From Hyperoodon ampullatus (lineage: Eukaryota; Chordata; Mammalia; Artiodactyla; Ziphiidae): a stretch of DNA of 64,000 bases. Position numbers and translations under genes: made by a program. Shown here piece by piece: positions 13,406 to 25,900 of this stretch; the first letter of the stretch is position 1; every line of letters begins with the position of its first letter. The DNA lies in NCBI GenBank assembly GCA_949752795.1, contig OX457064.1, forward strand, positions 43,272,368-43,336,367, in the 5' to 3' direction. The notes under the pieces were generated by a model. That model saw only the letters and a list, made by a program, of their open reading frames with translations. It made no database searches and was not told the DNA's origin.

Positions 13406-13781
13406 GGGACTTCCCTGGTAGTACAGTGTTTAAGAATCCGCCTGCCAATGCAGGGGACACAGGTTCAAGCCCTGGTCCAGGAAGATCCCACATGCCACGG
13501 AGCAACTAAGCCTGTGCACCAGAACTACTGAGCCTGCACTCTAGAGCCCGCGAGCCACAACTACTGAGCCTGCATGCCACAACTACTGAGCCTGCATGCC
13601 ACAACTACTGAAGCCTGTGCACCTAGAGCCCATGTTCCACAACAAGAGAAGCCACCGCAACGAGAAGCCCGCACACGGCAACAAAGAGTAGCCCCTGCTT
13701 GCCGCAACTAGAGAAAGCCCGCGCACTGCAACAAAGACCCAACAAAGCCAAAAATAAATAAATAAATTTTTTTTTTTTAAA
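13406..13781 (+). mobile_element. CHR SINE, older long subtype
   Basis: Forward long-form CHR SINE starting GGGACTTCCCTGGTAGTACAG. It carries four near-identical 'ccacaactactgagcctgca'-type units (about 13515-13615), which are a small internal expansion, and an AAATAAATAAAT tail. The duplication AAAAGCAGTGCTATGA is seen at 13390-13405 and, slightly changed, at 13782-13798. Confidence 0.9.
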
Positions 13782-13799
13782 AAAGAGCAGTGCTGTGAA

Positions 13800-15475
13800 A
13801 TGGGACCTGTCTTGAAAGATACAATTAAGGGAACACACAAAAATTTTAAATAATAACCTCTGATATATTACTCTTTTAATAATTTATTTTAATTAGTAGA
13901 ATAATAATTCCACTGCCAAAAATGTTTATTGTGGCAGTTTCTAATACTAAAAAATAAATAAAATATTTTAAGTGAGCATCAATAGGAAAAGAGTTAAGTT
14001 ATTATACATCCAGCTATGAAATTTCTATAGACCATATAAAAGAGTAAGTCATGCAGAACTTTATATCTTTTAAAGATGGCTATGTTATATTAAATGAAAA
14101 ATATGAAAAGGCAAATTTTTAGACAATAATTATACTACACTCTCATTTTAAAATGTGTATGTGTTTGCATGCACGCATTTTTTTAACAATAGAAAATTTC
14201 TATAAAGACAGATATCAAATTTTTTAAATTGGTTACCTTAGGAAAGTATGATTAAGAGCTGAGGGGTGATATATGTGGATTTTAATTATTACTTCTTATA
14301 TATATTTGTATTGCTTAAAATTTTTATAGTGATCTTAAATTATTTTTGTAATGTATACTTTTGCAGAATCTTCGATTAGCCTCATACAATGCAGCTCTCT
14401 TGAAATACCAAGTAAGAGACATTCAGAATAATACATATGAATTGAAAATCAAAGAACCACTGCATAGTTTATCTTAACTGAAAAGGAGCAATAAAAATTA
14501 ATTAAAAATTTAATATGTTATTTGTAGAAAATTTTAGTTGCGGTACTTATACTCTTTTCACGGTAAAAGATTTTCCTGATTATTGCATATGTATTTAAGT
14601 TGGAAACTGTTGTATTTAAATTAAGGAGAATGGTTTACAGTCCCATGAGAGTTATCATAAGATTAAAACTAATTGCTCAGAATTTTCATCTGAGGCCAAA
14701 CTGGACAGGTAATCAGTCATAAGCTAATGTTATTAGCTTGATTCATGTGATCAAACTCTATTTCTGATAATATGAGGCAAGGGGGGAGGCAGGAAAGAAA
14801 TATGCTACATATAAAAATGATGGAACCAAGTTCTTCTGTCTGCATTAGTTCTAACATTTAGAGGTCACATTTACAGCAAAGTCTTGAGTTTACTACCTGA
14901 ATAATTCAAGCAAAAAGCTCACATTTGCCTAAATTCATGGGAGCAAAAAACCACAAAATATTTTTTCTACTTATAAGTTTGTAGAGTGCCTTTTATGTGG
15001 AAATTTTGGAGGCTTATGTGAATTAACTATAGTTTAAAATGAATTAATGAACATTTTACTTTAAAGATAGAATTAAAATGCACTATCCAATGTATATATA
15101 TAATCTGAGGTACGGAGGAATGAAGCAAACTTCCCCAAAGACTCATAAATCAGATAAAATGCAATGGTTAATTTTCAGTAGAATCTAAACTTATCAAGGG
15201 TCAGTCTTGACTAGGTACAGAGTTGTTTTGTTTCAGAAAATGACCACTTTCTTTTTGAAAAAAAATGTGATATTTGATACATACAAAAGAAAATGGCACT
15301 ATATCTCTAAAGTTATAAAACATACCAAAATGGACACATACAATTCAATCATTCAATTCAGAAATATGCCTATGCCAACACAGTTGCACCAGTTTCTATG
15401 CTCCTCTTATAATCCTGCTTCTCCCCACTCCAACCTACTGTCCTGTATTATGTGTTTACAACCTGCACTAGACAA
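13800..15475. other. AT-rich sequence with one candidate microexon
   Basis: No recognisable mobile element. A splice-bounded 45-base segment lies at 14367-14411 (see findings). The 91-codon open frame at 15207-15482 has no domain and runs into the LTR-like remnant to its right, so it is not called. Confidence 0.3.
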
Positions 15476-15479
15476 CCTC

Positions 15480-16060
15480 TAACATGGTCCCCAATAATCA
15501 CCACATCCTGATATTCACACCCTTATGAAATCCCCTTCTTTTGAGGGTGGGCTGAACTTAGTGATTCACTTCTAACAAATAGAACATGACAGAAGGAATG
15601 GCTGTCTCTTCTAAAATTAGGTTATAAAGTAACTAGCTTCTCTCCCCACTCCCCCTTCTCTCTTTCCTCCCACTCTCCTTCTCATTCTGCCTCTCTTAGT
15701 CTTTGAGGAGGGCCAGTTACCTTCCTATCAGTTTGCCCATGAGAAGGCTTATACAGCAAAGAACTGAGGGAGGCCACCAGCCAAACAGTCAGGAAGAACT
15801 GAGGCCCTCAGTCCAAAAACCCAGGAGGAACTGAATCTTGATAAAAACTACGCATGATTTTGGAGTGGATCATCCCCAAGTCAAGCCTTGAGATGAGACC
15901 ATCATCCTCACTGAAAACCTCAAAAGACACCATGAGCCAGAGCACTCAGTTAAACCATACCTGAATTCCTGACCCGCAGGAAATGTGATATAAAATCATG
16001 TTTTTTTGAACCCACTATGTTTTAGAATAATTTGTTAGTCAGCAGCAGATAACAAATGTA
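15480..16060 (+). mobile_element. MaLR-like LTR remnant
   Basis: The segment resembles mammalian MaLR/MLT-class LTRs. Typical phrases are 'gagggtgggctgaacttagt gattc', 'aactgagggaggccaccagcc' and 'gaactgaggccctcagtcc', and the end is 'tttgttagtcagcagcagataaca'. No internal retroviral genes are present and it is heavily diverged. The exact subfamily is not assigned. Confidence 0.6.
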
Positions 16061-16309
16061 TTATCCTTGCCTTTAAAAAGTTTTGATAAAGAGCACAGAG
16101 TGTATTAATTTGTTAAATCACTTTTAAATTGTGTTGTTCAATTCTTCATCTTGCGAATTTTTCACCTGCTTAATCTTCTAATAATTTAGAAAGCTATTGA
16201 AATTTCTTTTTATCATTTTTTTAATTTGTCTAGTTCTCCCTGTAGTTTTATCAAATTTCCCTTTATATACTTGAGGCCATTAAAAGTTTCTAGTATACTA
16301 AGCCTTTTA

Positions 16310-16520
16310 TTAGGTGGATAGACTCTGGGGACAAATTGGCTTCTGGATTTCAATCCTAATCTTATTCCTTACAATCTGTCCGATCTTAAGCAAATTATTT
16401 AACCTCCATCCCTCCATTTCCTCACCTAAAAAATGGAAACATAAATACTGCCTACCTGTTGGATTTAAATGAGGTTTAAACAAGTTAATACTTACATGCA
16501 TACAACAGTAGTTGATATAC
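16310..16520 (-). repeat. MIR ancient SINE
   Basis: Reversed MIR core and tail are clear: 'ttaacctccatccctccattt cctcacctaaaaaatggaaac' and 'ggatttaaatgaggtttaaac'. Diverged, with no visible duplication. Confidence 0.65.
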
Positions 16521-16614
16521 AGCTATTGGTAAATCACCATATGTTCTGACTTCTTTATCCCTAATAATGCTTTTTGCTTAACAGTTATTGAAGGCTACTT
16601 AAAAATTATTTTGA

Positions 16615-16818
16615 GGGCTTCCCTGGTGGCGCAGTGGTTGAGAGTCTGCCTGCCGATGCAGGGGACACGGGTTCGTTCCCCGGTCTGGGAAGATCCCACA
16701 TGCTGCGGAGCGGCTGGGTCCGTGTGCCATGGCCGCTGAGCCTGCGCGTCCAGAGCCTGTGCTCCGCAACGGGAGAGGCCACAGCAATGAGAGGCCCGCG
16801 TACCGCAAAAAAAAAAAA
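16615..16818 (+). mobile_element. CHR SINE, short young subtype
   Basis: Near-consensus forward short CHR copy with a pure A tail of about 16. Duplication AAAATTATTTTGA is at 16602-16614 and 16819-16831. Confidence 0.95.
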
Positions 16819-17287
16819 AAAATTATTTTGAAAACTATCCCATCTTTTTAAAAATTTTTCCTGAAAAAAAATATATTTTCCTGACTAATCTTTTTCTATT
16901 GTAACCTTCAATGTTTCTGTCTCCTTAGGTTTTATGTGTGCTTCTGGAATTCAATGTAAGGCTGATTTTTTTTTTTTTAAAAATAAAACCAGTCATTCTG
17001 CCTTTCAACTGGAAAGAATTAAGTGTATCGTGAATTATAAATATTTTGACTTATTTCTAGCAGTTCGGGTTTTGCTAGTTCCACTTTTGCTATTTTTTCT
17101 CCATTCATGCTTTCTCTTGGATTGATTGAAATGCTATATTTGTTTGGTTCTTGGTACGTCTTTTCTCTTTAACTGGCTTGGGAATAACACATATTATATT
17201 TTAATCTTTATGATTATTGTCTTCAAGTTTCTCAACTGATGAACAGAATATGTCACTCTTCACTCTTATTTCAAAAAATATAACTTT

Positions 17288-17479
17288 GGGCTTCCCTGGT
17301 GGCGCGGTAGTTGAGAGTCCGTCTGCCGATGCAGGGGACACGGGTTCGTGTCCCGGTCCGGGAAGATCCCACATGCCACGGAGCGGCTGGGCCCATGAGC
17401 CATGGCTGCTGAGCCTGCGCATCCGGAGCCTGTGCTCCACAATCGGAGAGGCCACAACTGTGAGAGGCCCGTGTACCGC

Positions 17480-17494
<15 letters not shown>
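17288..17494 (+). mobile_element. CHR SINE, short subtype, with AT-repeat tail
   Basis: Forward short CHR SINE whose A tail (about 15 A) runs directly into an AT dinucleotide repeat. Duplication ATATAACTTT is at 17278-17287 and 17521-17530, so the AT repeat lies between the tail and the second duplication and grew after insertion. Confidence 0.9.

Positions 17495-17524
<30 letters not shown>
17495..17524. repeat. (AT)n microsatellite seeded by a SINE tail
   Basis: About 15 AT units directly after the SINE poly-A tail. Confidence 0.9.
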
Positions 17525-17526
<2 letters not shown>

Positions 17527-18079
17527 CTTTTTCAACAGTTTGATTCCTGTCAAACTCCTTCCAAGCTACATGCTATTGTTTAATTTTATCTTCTTTTATA
17601 CTCTAATTTAGAAATTATTACTATTACTTTATGAAGACAACATCTGATTAAATTTAGTTAAATGTTTACCAATTTGCTTTCCATTCTTTCTTGCTGCTTA
17701 ACCTTCTTTTTGGAATCAATTTTTTCCTCCTAAAGTACGTTCATTCTGAAGTTCCTATAGTGAATTTCTATTGATGGTAAATATTGTTTTTATCTTAAAG
17801 TATTATTATGATTCCCTCATACATGAAAACAGTTTTGCTGGATACTTAATTCTAGCTTTATAGTTATTTTCTTTCTATACATTTAAGCTATTATTTCACT
17901 GTTCTTAAAATTTTTGTTACCAACCTAATTGTTATTACTCTTTTATTCTGGTTCTTTTCCAGAGAGCAATTCTCTTTTTATTTGTTCTGCAGTTTGACTA
18001 CAAGGTATCTGAATGTCAGTTTATTTTTAATTTATACTGCTCAATAATTATTGCGTTTCTTGTAGCTATGGTTTCATCC

Positions 18080-18170
18080 TATACCTACTCATAAGGTTGT
18101 TACAAGGATTAACTTAATGAAAGTCAAGTGCTGTGAACAAAACCCCGCACATAGTAGATACTATGTATGT
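18080..18170 (-). repeat. MIR fragment
   Basis: Short reversed MIR-like core: 'ataaggttgttacaaggatt' followed by 'gtgctgtgaac...cacatagtag'. Confidence 0.45.
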
Positions 18171-18439
18171 GTTTTCTATTGTTATTGAATAATGATTACT
18201 TTTATTATCTTCTCCTTTAATATTTCCACCACTCCCCCATTATTTGTATTCTTTCCTCTAGGACACCCATTAGGAATATAAAACACTTTTCCATTCCAAT
18301 CTTCATGTCAGTTAACTAATCTTTCCTATTTTCCAAATCCTTGTTTCTCTATGCTACTCAGTAATTTCCTCTGACCTACCTCTAAATCACTAATTACCTT
18401 TTAAGTTTTGTCTAATCTGCTATTTAATCCATCTCTGCC

Positions 18440-21400
18440 TGACTCTGTGCCCTGCATTTGTTCTTTACAGTGTCCCACCTAGGCTCCCTGCCCTATAGTT
18501 TCTGATGGAGCCCGGACAAGGGGAGTCATCAGCAGCAGATCTAAGTTCAAGAGGAGGGAGATGTCAGGGTATTTAGTACCCCCCTGTCTCCCTGTGTTAT
18601 CATAACGCTTGCATTTTAAGAGAGTTAACATTTTACTTCATTGTGAAGGTGGCATTTATTCTTGATACATGAAAGACACAAAAACACAAAGGGTGTTTTT
18701 TTCTGAAAGCCTGAATCGCATTCTTCAGAATCATGACCATTCCCAAATGAACCAGGAAAAACAAATCATTTTTGCATCACCTGAATATTGCCATGCCCAT
18801 CATCACTAAGTGTTTTATGTGAAATTGCTTCAAGAATGTTAAAGATAAATAAGCAAATCCTTTTCCACTGTAAATAAGAGAGGCAGAGCAATCCTCTTTA
18901 GATGTAGCACATGTGCTAACAGAATGGGAATTGTTGAAAGAAAGAAAGAAAGAAAGAAAAAAGAAGTTTAGAGATTTGGCATAATGCGATCTAAAGCTTT
19001 CAGAAAAGGAAAAAATAAAGACTGTCGAAAAGTGAATTTATGAGCTAACATGTTTTTTTTTCTTCTGACATAAAAGATGAATGATAATCATAAAAATGCT
19101 TTGCTACTTTTCTATATATCTTATTATTTATTTACATGCAATTACTACAATATTAATGACATACATAAGGTAGAAAGATTGTGAGTTAACTTCTAAATTT
19201 AAGAAGGAAGAACAGAATTTTTAAAATTAAGGAAACGAATTACATACTGTACACAAAAACTACTGCATTAGATAAAACTTCTTCACCCCCATCTATATTT
19301 TACAAATATTCCCTGACCACCTAAATTTAATAAGCCTGAGAATGGGCACTGCCATAGTCCAGGCTCATTTTTAGTTTCCCTGCAAAGTTCAATGGAATTG
19401 AAGCATGTGTATATCATTTCCAGAGCATCTTTCCTCATGCTCAACACCCCTATTTTGAGTTAGTAGCAGGAAATCTTAACCAACTCCTCAGTTCTGTCCA
19501 ATGATCATTTTACTAATCCTAACCTGTACTATGACATAGTCTTGCCAAGGTTCTTGAGATGATAAATAACTAGGTCAGTTTGGCCACTCCAAAGCACTGC
19601 TAACCATTCTCGAGCTTCCCAAGACCAAAAACCATCCAGAGCTCATTCTTGAGCTTTCCACCTGACCTAACTATGCTTTTAACCATGCTGTAATGACAGA
19701 AATAAAATAGTAATGAACACTAGGATGACAACTGTTTGCCTTGATATGCATGCATCTAGTTATTAGGTCAAGGATATTTTATTACCTGTGTAAAGGAAAT
19801 TAACTATCATATTTCAGCACATATAAAGCACAGTTCAACTACTAAAGTATAAAACATGTAAATCAGAAAAAAAAAATCTAATGAGATCTGGTCTCTCACA
19901 ATTCAAGAGGCTAAAAAGCACTGGTGTTCATGCTTTGGAGTTGGCAAATTAAGCTTGTCTCAGAAGTGTTAGATTTATCTAAAGAGAAACCCTAAATTCG
20001 AGGAAAGCATCAGTGTATTTCTTTTTAAAAGATGACATTTAAATGAAGGTTTGCTTCAAGCCAACAAAGATGTACATTGTATGTCTTGAAAGTGCTGAAG
20101 ACATGGCAAGTATGAATATTTCTAAAACCAAAACCAATTTATTCTAATTTTATATAACTTGATAGAGTAAAACATCAAAGAGGAAATGTGAAACAGCACT
20201 CTCTGTGTTGCTGAAAGTTAGACAGGGAAAACAATGAACAAATGTATCTGTCTTGAAAAATGTATAACTGGACTCAGCAAACTAGATACTTTTTATCAAT
20301 TATTAAGGATGCATGTGAAGGGAATTTTTCAGCATACTTTCCTTCTCCCCTCTACCTTATAGTTTTAAAGGTTCTTTGTTCCTTTGATTTATTGTCCTGT
20401 TTGTGCATTCCAGCCCCAAAGTCATAGTTAAGGGGACAGCTAAAATTAAGGGACTAAGGAGTAGTCTGTCAATCTTTGCCCCTTGGGTGGAAGGCTGCTA
20501 TAAAGCAAATGAAAAATGAAGCCTCATTAAGAATAAATTGTAGGTTTTGAGTATGTTCCTTTATTCTCAAAATGGGTTTTCTTTTTTGAGAATCATCTCT
20601 TTCCATTTGAATTGGCTTGTATTATAAGCTGATTGTGGCATTCTGTTTTCGTCTGAGTCTGCCCAGATGTTCCTTCCATTTACAGGAAAAAAAAATTCTA
20701 CTTCTAATACAAAGTTCTGTATTTTTAAGTCCCATCTGATGAGTTAGGTTTCAAAGTCCTAGTAAATTTTTCAGAAACTTAAGACTTTTTTTGTTTTAAT
20801 CTGCACTTTGCTTTCTAATTTGAAAAGAGCTTTTACTGACTTTTTTGTTTTATTTTTTATTTGTTTTTAAAGTTTTCTCACATTTTGCCAATCAGCTAAG
20901 TTTTACATTTCAAAGCAGCATCTTCATGTAAAAGTCGTAATCTGACTATCACTCAGTTTTGAAATATATCAATAGCTTTATTTTCACTTTCTGTTACCAC
21001 TGATTATTATTACAGATGGCTAAGTTTCTTTGGAATTACATTTAATTCATAAATATAGAAAACTGTATATAAATATAAATTAAATATCACAGTGAGCTGA
21101 GGAAATGATGAGTACACATTTATAATTATGCATGGAAGGGAAAAGGAAAAAATAAAACCTAATCTTTCAACATCATTTTTAAAAGCAACTTTGATTAAAA
21201 TGCTCATTACATAATAATTCTAAGGTAAATCAAAACAATGGAGTTAATGCATATATTTATTAAAACACTCAAAAGAGAATAAAACCAAAAGGAACAATTT
21301 GTCTATCACACATGATATATTTCTCACCTATTTTCATTTGAGGGAAAAAAAATGTTGGCAAAATCATGGCATGGGTAGAAGAGAGGTTAGGTTTTATCAA

Positions 21401-22065
21401 CAAGTAGCTTGAAAAACAGAGTGTTAGGAAAGAATTTCTCAGGCCAGTTATTATAGGAACGTCATTGTTATCAAAGTCAAGAATTTGCAGAAGCCATTTC
21501 ACCTATGTCTCAATATCCAAATGTAGGAGAAAGGAAACATCTTCAAGTAAGCCCTAGAAACTGATGGAAGGCTAATGCCCAGACTCCTGACATAGCAGGA
21601 AAGACTGTACAGGGTATGTCAACAAGAAAAAGAGAATAATGAAGACTCTCCAATAGCCCAGGAACCCTGACACAGTATGCCATCCTCGAGATCTTGTCCA
21701 AACAGCCAGGGTATCCTCTTTCCTCTCCAGGTTTATCTCTCTTTCTCCCATCCTCCCAGGCTGAACTACTTGCAGTTGAATTACTGAAAAACCACTGACC
21801 AACTTTTATTAACACTTTTAGTTTGGGCTCAAGCTTTATTTCCTTAATAGTAATTTCCTGGCTCCTTCAGGCAGCTTGAGTATCTGCACTCCTAGAGCCT
21901 TGTGCATATTTTAACTGTCTCTGATGTCATACTCTACCATAAGCTCCTAGCACCAATCATCATGCTGGTGTATAGGAGGTGATCAGAAAATGTCAGGTGG
22001 ATTCATGAAGGAATCAACAGAGCATTTTAGTTCTACTTAAACTATAGATTGACACAAGATTTTAA
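18440..22065. other. Long stretch without a supported gene
   Basis: 18480-18600 has an old-repeat texture ('gagatgtcagggtatttagt'). A GAAA microsatellite lies at 18936-18964. The rest is AT-rich unique-looking DNA. The 90-codon minus frame at 21543-21815 has no domain and no splice context. No SINE occurs in this 3.6 kb, unusual for this window. Confidence 0.4.
18936..18964. repeat. (GAAA)n microsatellite
   Basis: Seven GAAA-type units, uninterrupted until AAAAAGAAG. Confidence 0.9.
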
Positions 22066-22082
22066 AAATTAACACTTTTTAA

Positions 22083-22955
22083 AAAATAGATCTTTATTGG
22101 AGTATAATTGCTTCATAATACTGTGTTAGTTTCTGTTGCACAACAAAACAAATCAGCCATATGCATACACATGTCCCCATATCCCCTCCCTCTGCAGCCT
22201 CCCTCCCATCCTCCCTATCCCACCCCTCTAGGTCACTGCAAAGCAGCAAGCAGATCTCCGTGCTATGCTGCTGCTTCCCACCAGCAAACTATTTTACATT
22301 TGGTAGTGTATATATGTCGATGCTACTCTCACTTCACCCCAGCATCGCCCTCCCACCCCATGTCCTCAAGGCCAGCTTTTGACAAAATTCAACACCCGTT
22401 TATGATAAAAACTCTCCAGAAAATGGGCATAGAGGGAACCTACCTCAACATAATAAAGGCCATATATGACAAACCCACAGCAAGCATCATACTCAATGGT
22501 GAAAAACTGAAAGCACTTCCACTAGGATCAGGAACAAGACAAGGATGTCCACTCTCACGACTCTGATTCAACATAGTTTTGGAAGTCCTAGCCACAGTAA
22601 TCAGAGAAGAAAAAGGAATACAAATTAGAAAAGAAGAAGTAAAACAGTCACTGTTTGCTGATGACATGATACTATACATAGAAAATCCTAAAGATGCCAC
22701 CAGAAAACTACTAGAAGTAATCAATGAATGTGGTAAAGTTGCAGGATCCAAAATTAATGCACAGAAATCTCTAGCATTCCTATACACCAACAACGAAAAC
22801 TCAGAAAGAGAAATTAAGGAAACACTCCCATTTACCATTGCAACAAAAATAATAAAACACCTAGGAATAAACCTGCCTAAGGAGGCGAAAAACTTGTACT
22901 CAGAAAACTGTAAAACACTGATGAAAGAAATCAATGATGACCTAAACAGATGGAG
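22083..22955 (-). mobile_element. L1 insertion with 5' inversion (twin priming)
   Basis: The left part (22083 to about 22372) is the L1 3' UTR in reverse orientation, with AATAAAGATC on the minus strand near the left end. The right part (about 22373-22955) is an internal ORF2 segment in forward orientation, including the reverse transcriptase palm motif FADD at 22653-22664 and the phrase [10 protein letters not shown] perfect 17-base duplication, AAATTAACACTTTTTAA, brackets the whole block at 22066-22082 and 22956-22972, so both parts came from one event. This is the structure expected of twin priming: 3' end in one orientation, 5' part inverted, and about 1.5 kb of L1 missing at the junction. 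Several frames remain open, so the insertion is fairly young. Confidence 0.92.
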
Positions 22956-22972
22956 AAATTAACACTTTTTAA

Positions 22973-25900
22973 TAAACACTCGGTTATTATGATAAATCGA
23001 TGCTTATCTTTAGAGTATCACATTCTTTTTTAGAAAACATATTATGAAACATAAAAACTAGCTGTAATTTTTACAAGAAAAAGTATAAGTGATTCCAATG
23101 TTAACTTTTAATCATTCAAATGCTGTTACAGATTTTAAAAAGATGCAGGATTCTCAGTTACCTTGTGCAAATTGTTAGCTTATTAGTTTTCATCATACTG
23201 AAATTTAACAAGCGTGTAGGATTTTTGTCGCAAAGGCTCTGAGGCCAAATTACAGGTCACTTTATAAGAATTGTGTTCTCACGGTAACTTGGAAATATTT
23301 CTTAGAGGGAACATTGTTTAAATTCCCACAATTTTTAGATACAAAATGTCATCTATCAATCAGAAAAACTAAATGCTGTTTCTAGGTTCTGAATTACCCA
23401 AGAGTGGACAATTGCGAAGGGAAACTACAAAAATTTTCATGTGTGTAAAGTTGAGTCTATATTTGGAGAGAAAATGATTATTTTATATCTTCATAATGGG
23501 TGATACAGAGTTTAGAGTGTTATCCTAGCCATATTTATTGACATGTGATCTTTTGTTTCACATTATTTTGGTGTATGCTTATCATCATCACAACTTTTAT
23601 GTTTTAGTGTGGTTATCCACTGGTATTTTTTAGAACTTTTTCAGTGCTAAGATGGAAATAAATGTCATACAGTAGATTTACAGGAGGTGAAGGTCTCTTT
23701 AAATCCTTTTGAGCTGTTCCACTATGCACTGATTTAAGAATTGGATGACCTAAAGCTGTTATTTTCTTCTTTCCATACCTTGATGGCAATTTACACCAAC
23801 CAACAAACTCCACAATCTTTATATCATACCCCATATCTCACAAGTGCTAGTAATATTATATAAGCCCATGCATCACTTTCTACCTGAATGTCATCCGAAT
23901 TCGCCACAGGTGAAGGTCTTAGTGATACTACAGCATCCTAGGCACTATCACATTCTATTTGTCACCAGAAATGGGACCCTGTTGACATTTAATTTCACTC
24001 CCCCCCCAACCCCAATTAGGCCCTAAAACAAGGATTTGAGTGCAAGTAGTGTATTGGAAGGTGAGCCCAGGTAGCACACATAGGGTAGTGGAAAAATGAG
24101 ACAAGAGAAGCAAAGTCGACTAAGAAAATTTACTACTGTGGTCACCTGGAGAGTGATCTAACAGAGTAGTCTCACAGTTCAAACTTATTCAATGAAAACC
24201 TGAGGGGGCAGTGGTATTTATCTACAAATTCCCACTAGTCATTGTCTGAAGAATGTTATCGGCGGATGAGAGGTGGGCACTAGTTCCCTTGCATTCCAAT
24301 CTGCATGGGCAAAGTGGAGAAGCCAGAAAAATTCTTCTGGCAAAGAGATGCACATGCTGATGATTAGAAGAAGGGCTTATGTATCATGGTAGTTCTAGGA
24401 GCAAGATTGAGGAGCAGCCAGTAATAGCACTTCTTGACTTATATAACCCCAAAATATCAAGAGCATATGTCAAGAAGGCTGATGTCAGCTGAAATGGTGG
24501 AAAAATCATTGACCTGTTACTCAGTTTCTAGACCTAAGCCATTTCTGATTCCCAATTGAAAGGGATGGTGGGTACCACTAAGGAAGGACCCTGTAACCCC
24601 ACAGCAGGTATAGCAGGTATTCCCCCAGTCTGCCCCCAGAGGGATCCATGATACGTATCCATATAGCTGCACATGGAAGAAAGTGGAAAACAGGTTCTTC
24701 AAGGACTGTTAGATACAGGGTTGAGCTGTAATTGATGCTGAGGACCCTTTTTATGGCATAGGAGGTACAGCAGAGAGCATATGACCATGGACCCCTCTCG
24801 TTCTACTATATACTTTATCACCCAAAAGCTCCCAAGCTAATAAAATTTTTAATGGCCTCTTAAATGCCCAGCTGAGTCTTCAGTCTGAGGATGATATTCT
24901 GAGAGGTTGGGGGTTGGGATGCTGTTCTTCAAGATTCAGTATGTACTTTAAACCAAAAGCCATTATATGGTGGTATTTTCTCAAAAGCTAGAATATATAG
25001 GGTTGGATCCAAGGTATGGGAATAGGGGTAGACTCTCTCATCATCACTCCTACTAAACCACTTGGGGAATGTTTGCTCAACTCTCCCACAGCTGCAGGCT
25101 CCACTGGATTAGAGGCACTGGTTTGGGAAGGGGTATGGGATGGAATGCTTCTATCAAGGGACACAGCAAGTGTTTGTTACTAAACCTACAGCTGTGGTTG
25201 CCACCTGGACATTTTGGTACCAAATGACGAGCAGGCAAAGAGAAAGTTACTATACTGGGAAGAGTAATGAGCCCTGATTATCATAAAGAGATAAGGTTGC
25301 TGCTAGTAATAGAGGCAGGAAACAATATGTCTGAAACTTAGATGGTTCTGTTGGATGTCTCTTCCTGATTCATCATCTCCAGTCGTAACTGTGAATGGAC
25401 AATAAGTCACGCACAATCAGTTATCACACTGGTAAGGAAAAAACTCACAACTGTGATGCTAGATTGATATAAAGAATTTTAAGATACTGAGAAAAAAATA
25501 AGTTTCTAAATTCAGTTGAAATTTAATTGTTATCCTTATTACTTTTCAGTATCATTATTATTATGGAATATGATTTTTTAAATTAGAAAATGGGTTATGG
25601 ATAATGTACAACTAAAATGAGATAAAGCTGTATATACAAATCCACTTTCCTTTAATACCAGAACTTGTTTGAAAAGCTACAGCGTAAGAAGTCTTTAATT
25701 GAAAAGTGAGAAGTTTAAGCTGTTTATTAGAGAACATCTATTTCTAATTTCAAAGGTTGTTAAAATCGATTGAGGAACTCTGTTTCACCATATCCTTTCA
25801 TTCCATTTCATAGCACTCATATTGAACCCCAGAGGGCTTGGACAATCACAGCAAGTTGGTTATTATGCAGCAACATTTTAAAGTCTGTTGGCTTATTATG

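Larger units (their letters stand above)
16835..18065 (-). repeat. Ancient L1M 3' region, interrupted
   Basis: AT-rich sequence with the texture of reversed L1M 3' ends, for example 'agttttgctggatacttaat', 'tctgcagtttgactacaagg' and 'attattgcgtttcttg'. A short CHR SINE interrupts it at 17288. Boundaries are approximate. Confidence 0.5.

Noticed and set aside
13515..13615. Short spaced repeats reminiscent of a CRISPR array
   Set aside because: The units abut without unique spacers and belong to a SINE body in a mammalian genome.
22108..22566. 152-codon open frame starting in plain sequence
   Set aside because: It crosses the inversion point of a twin-primed L1, joining antisense 3' UTR to sense ORF2. 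It is an artefact of the insertion.
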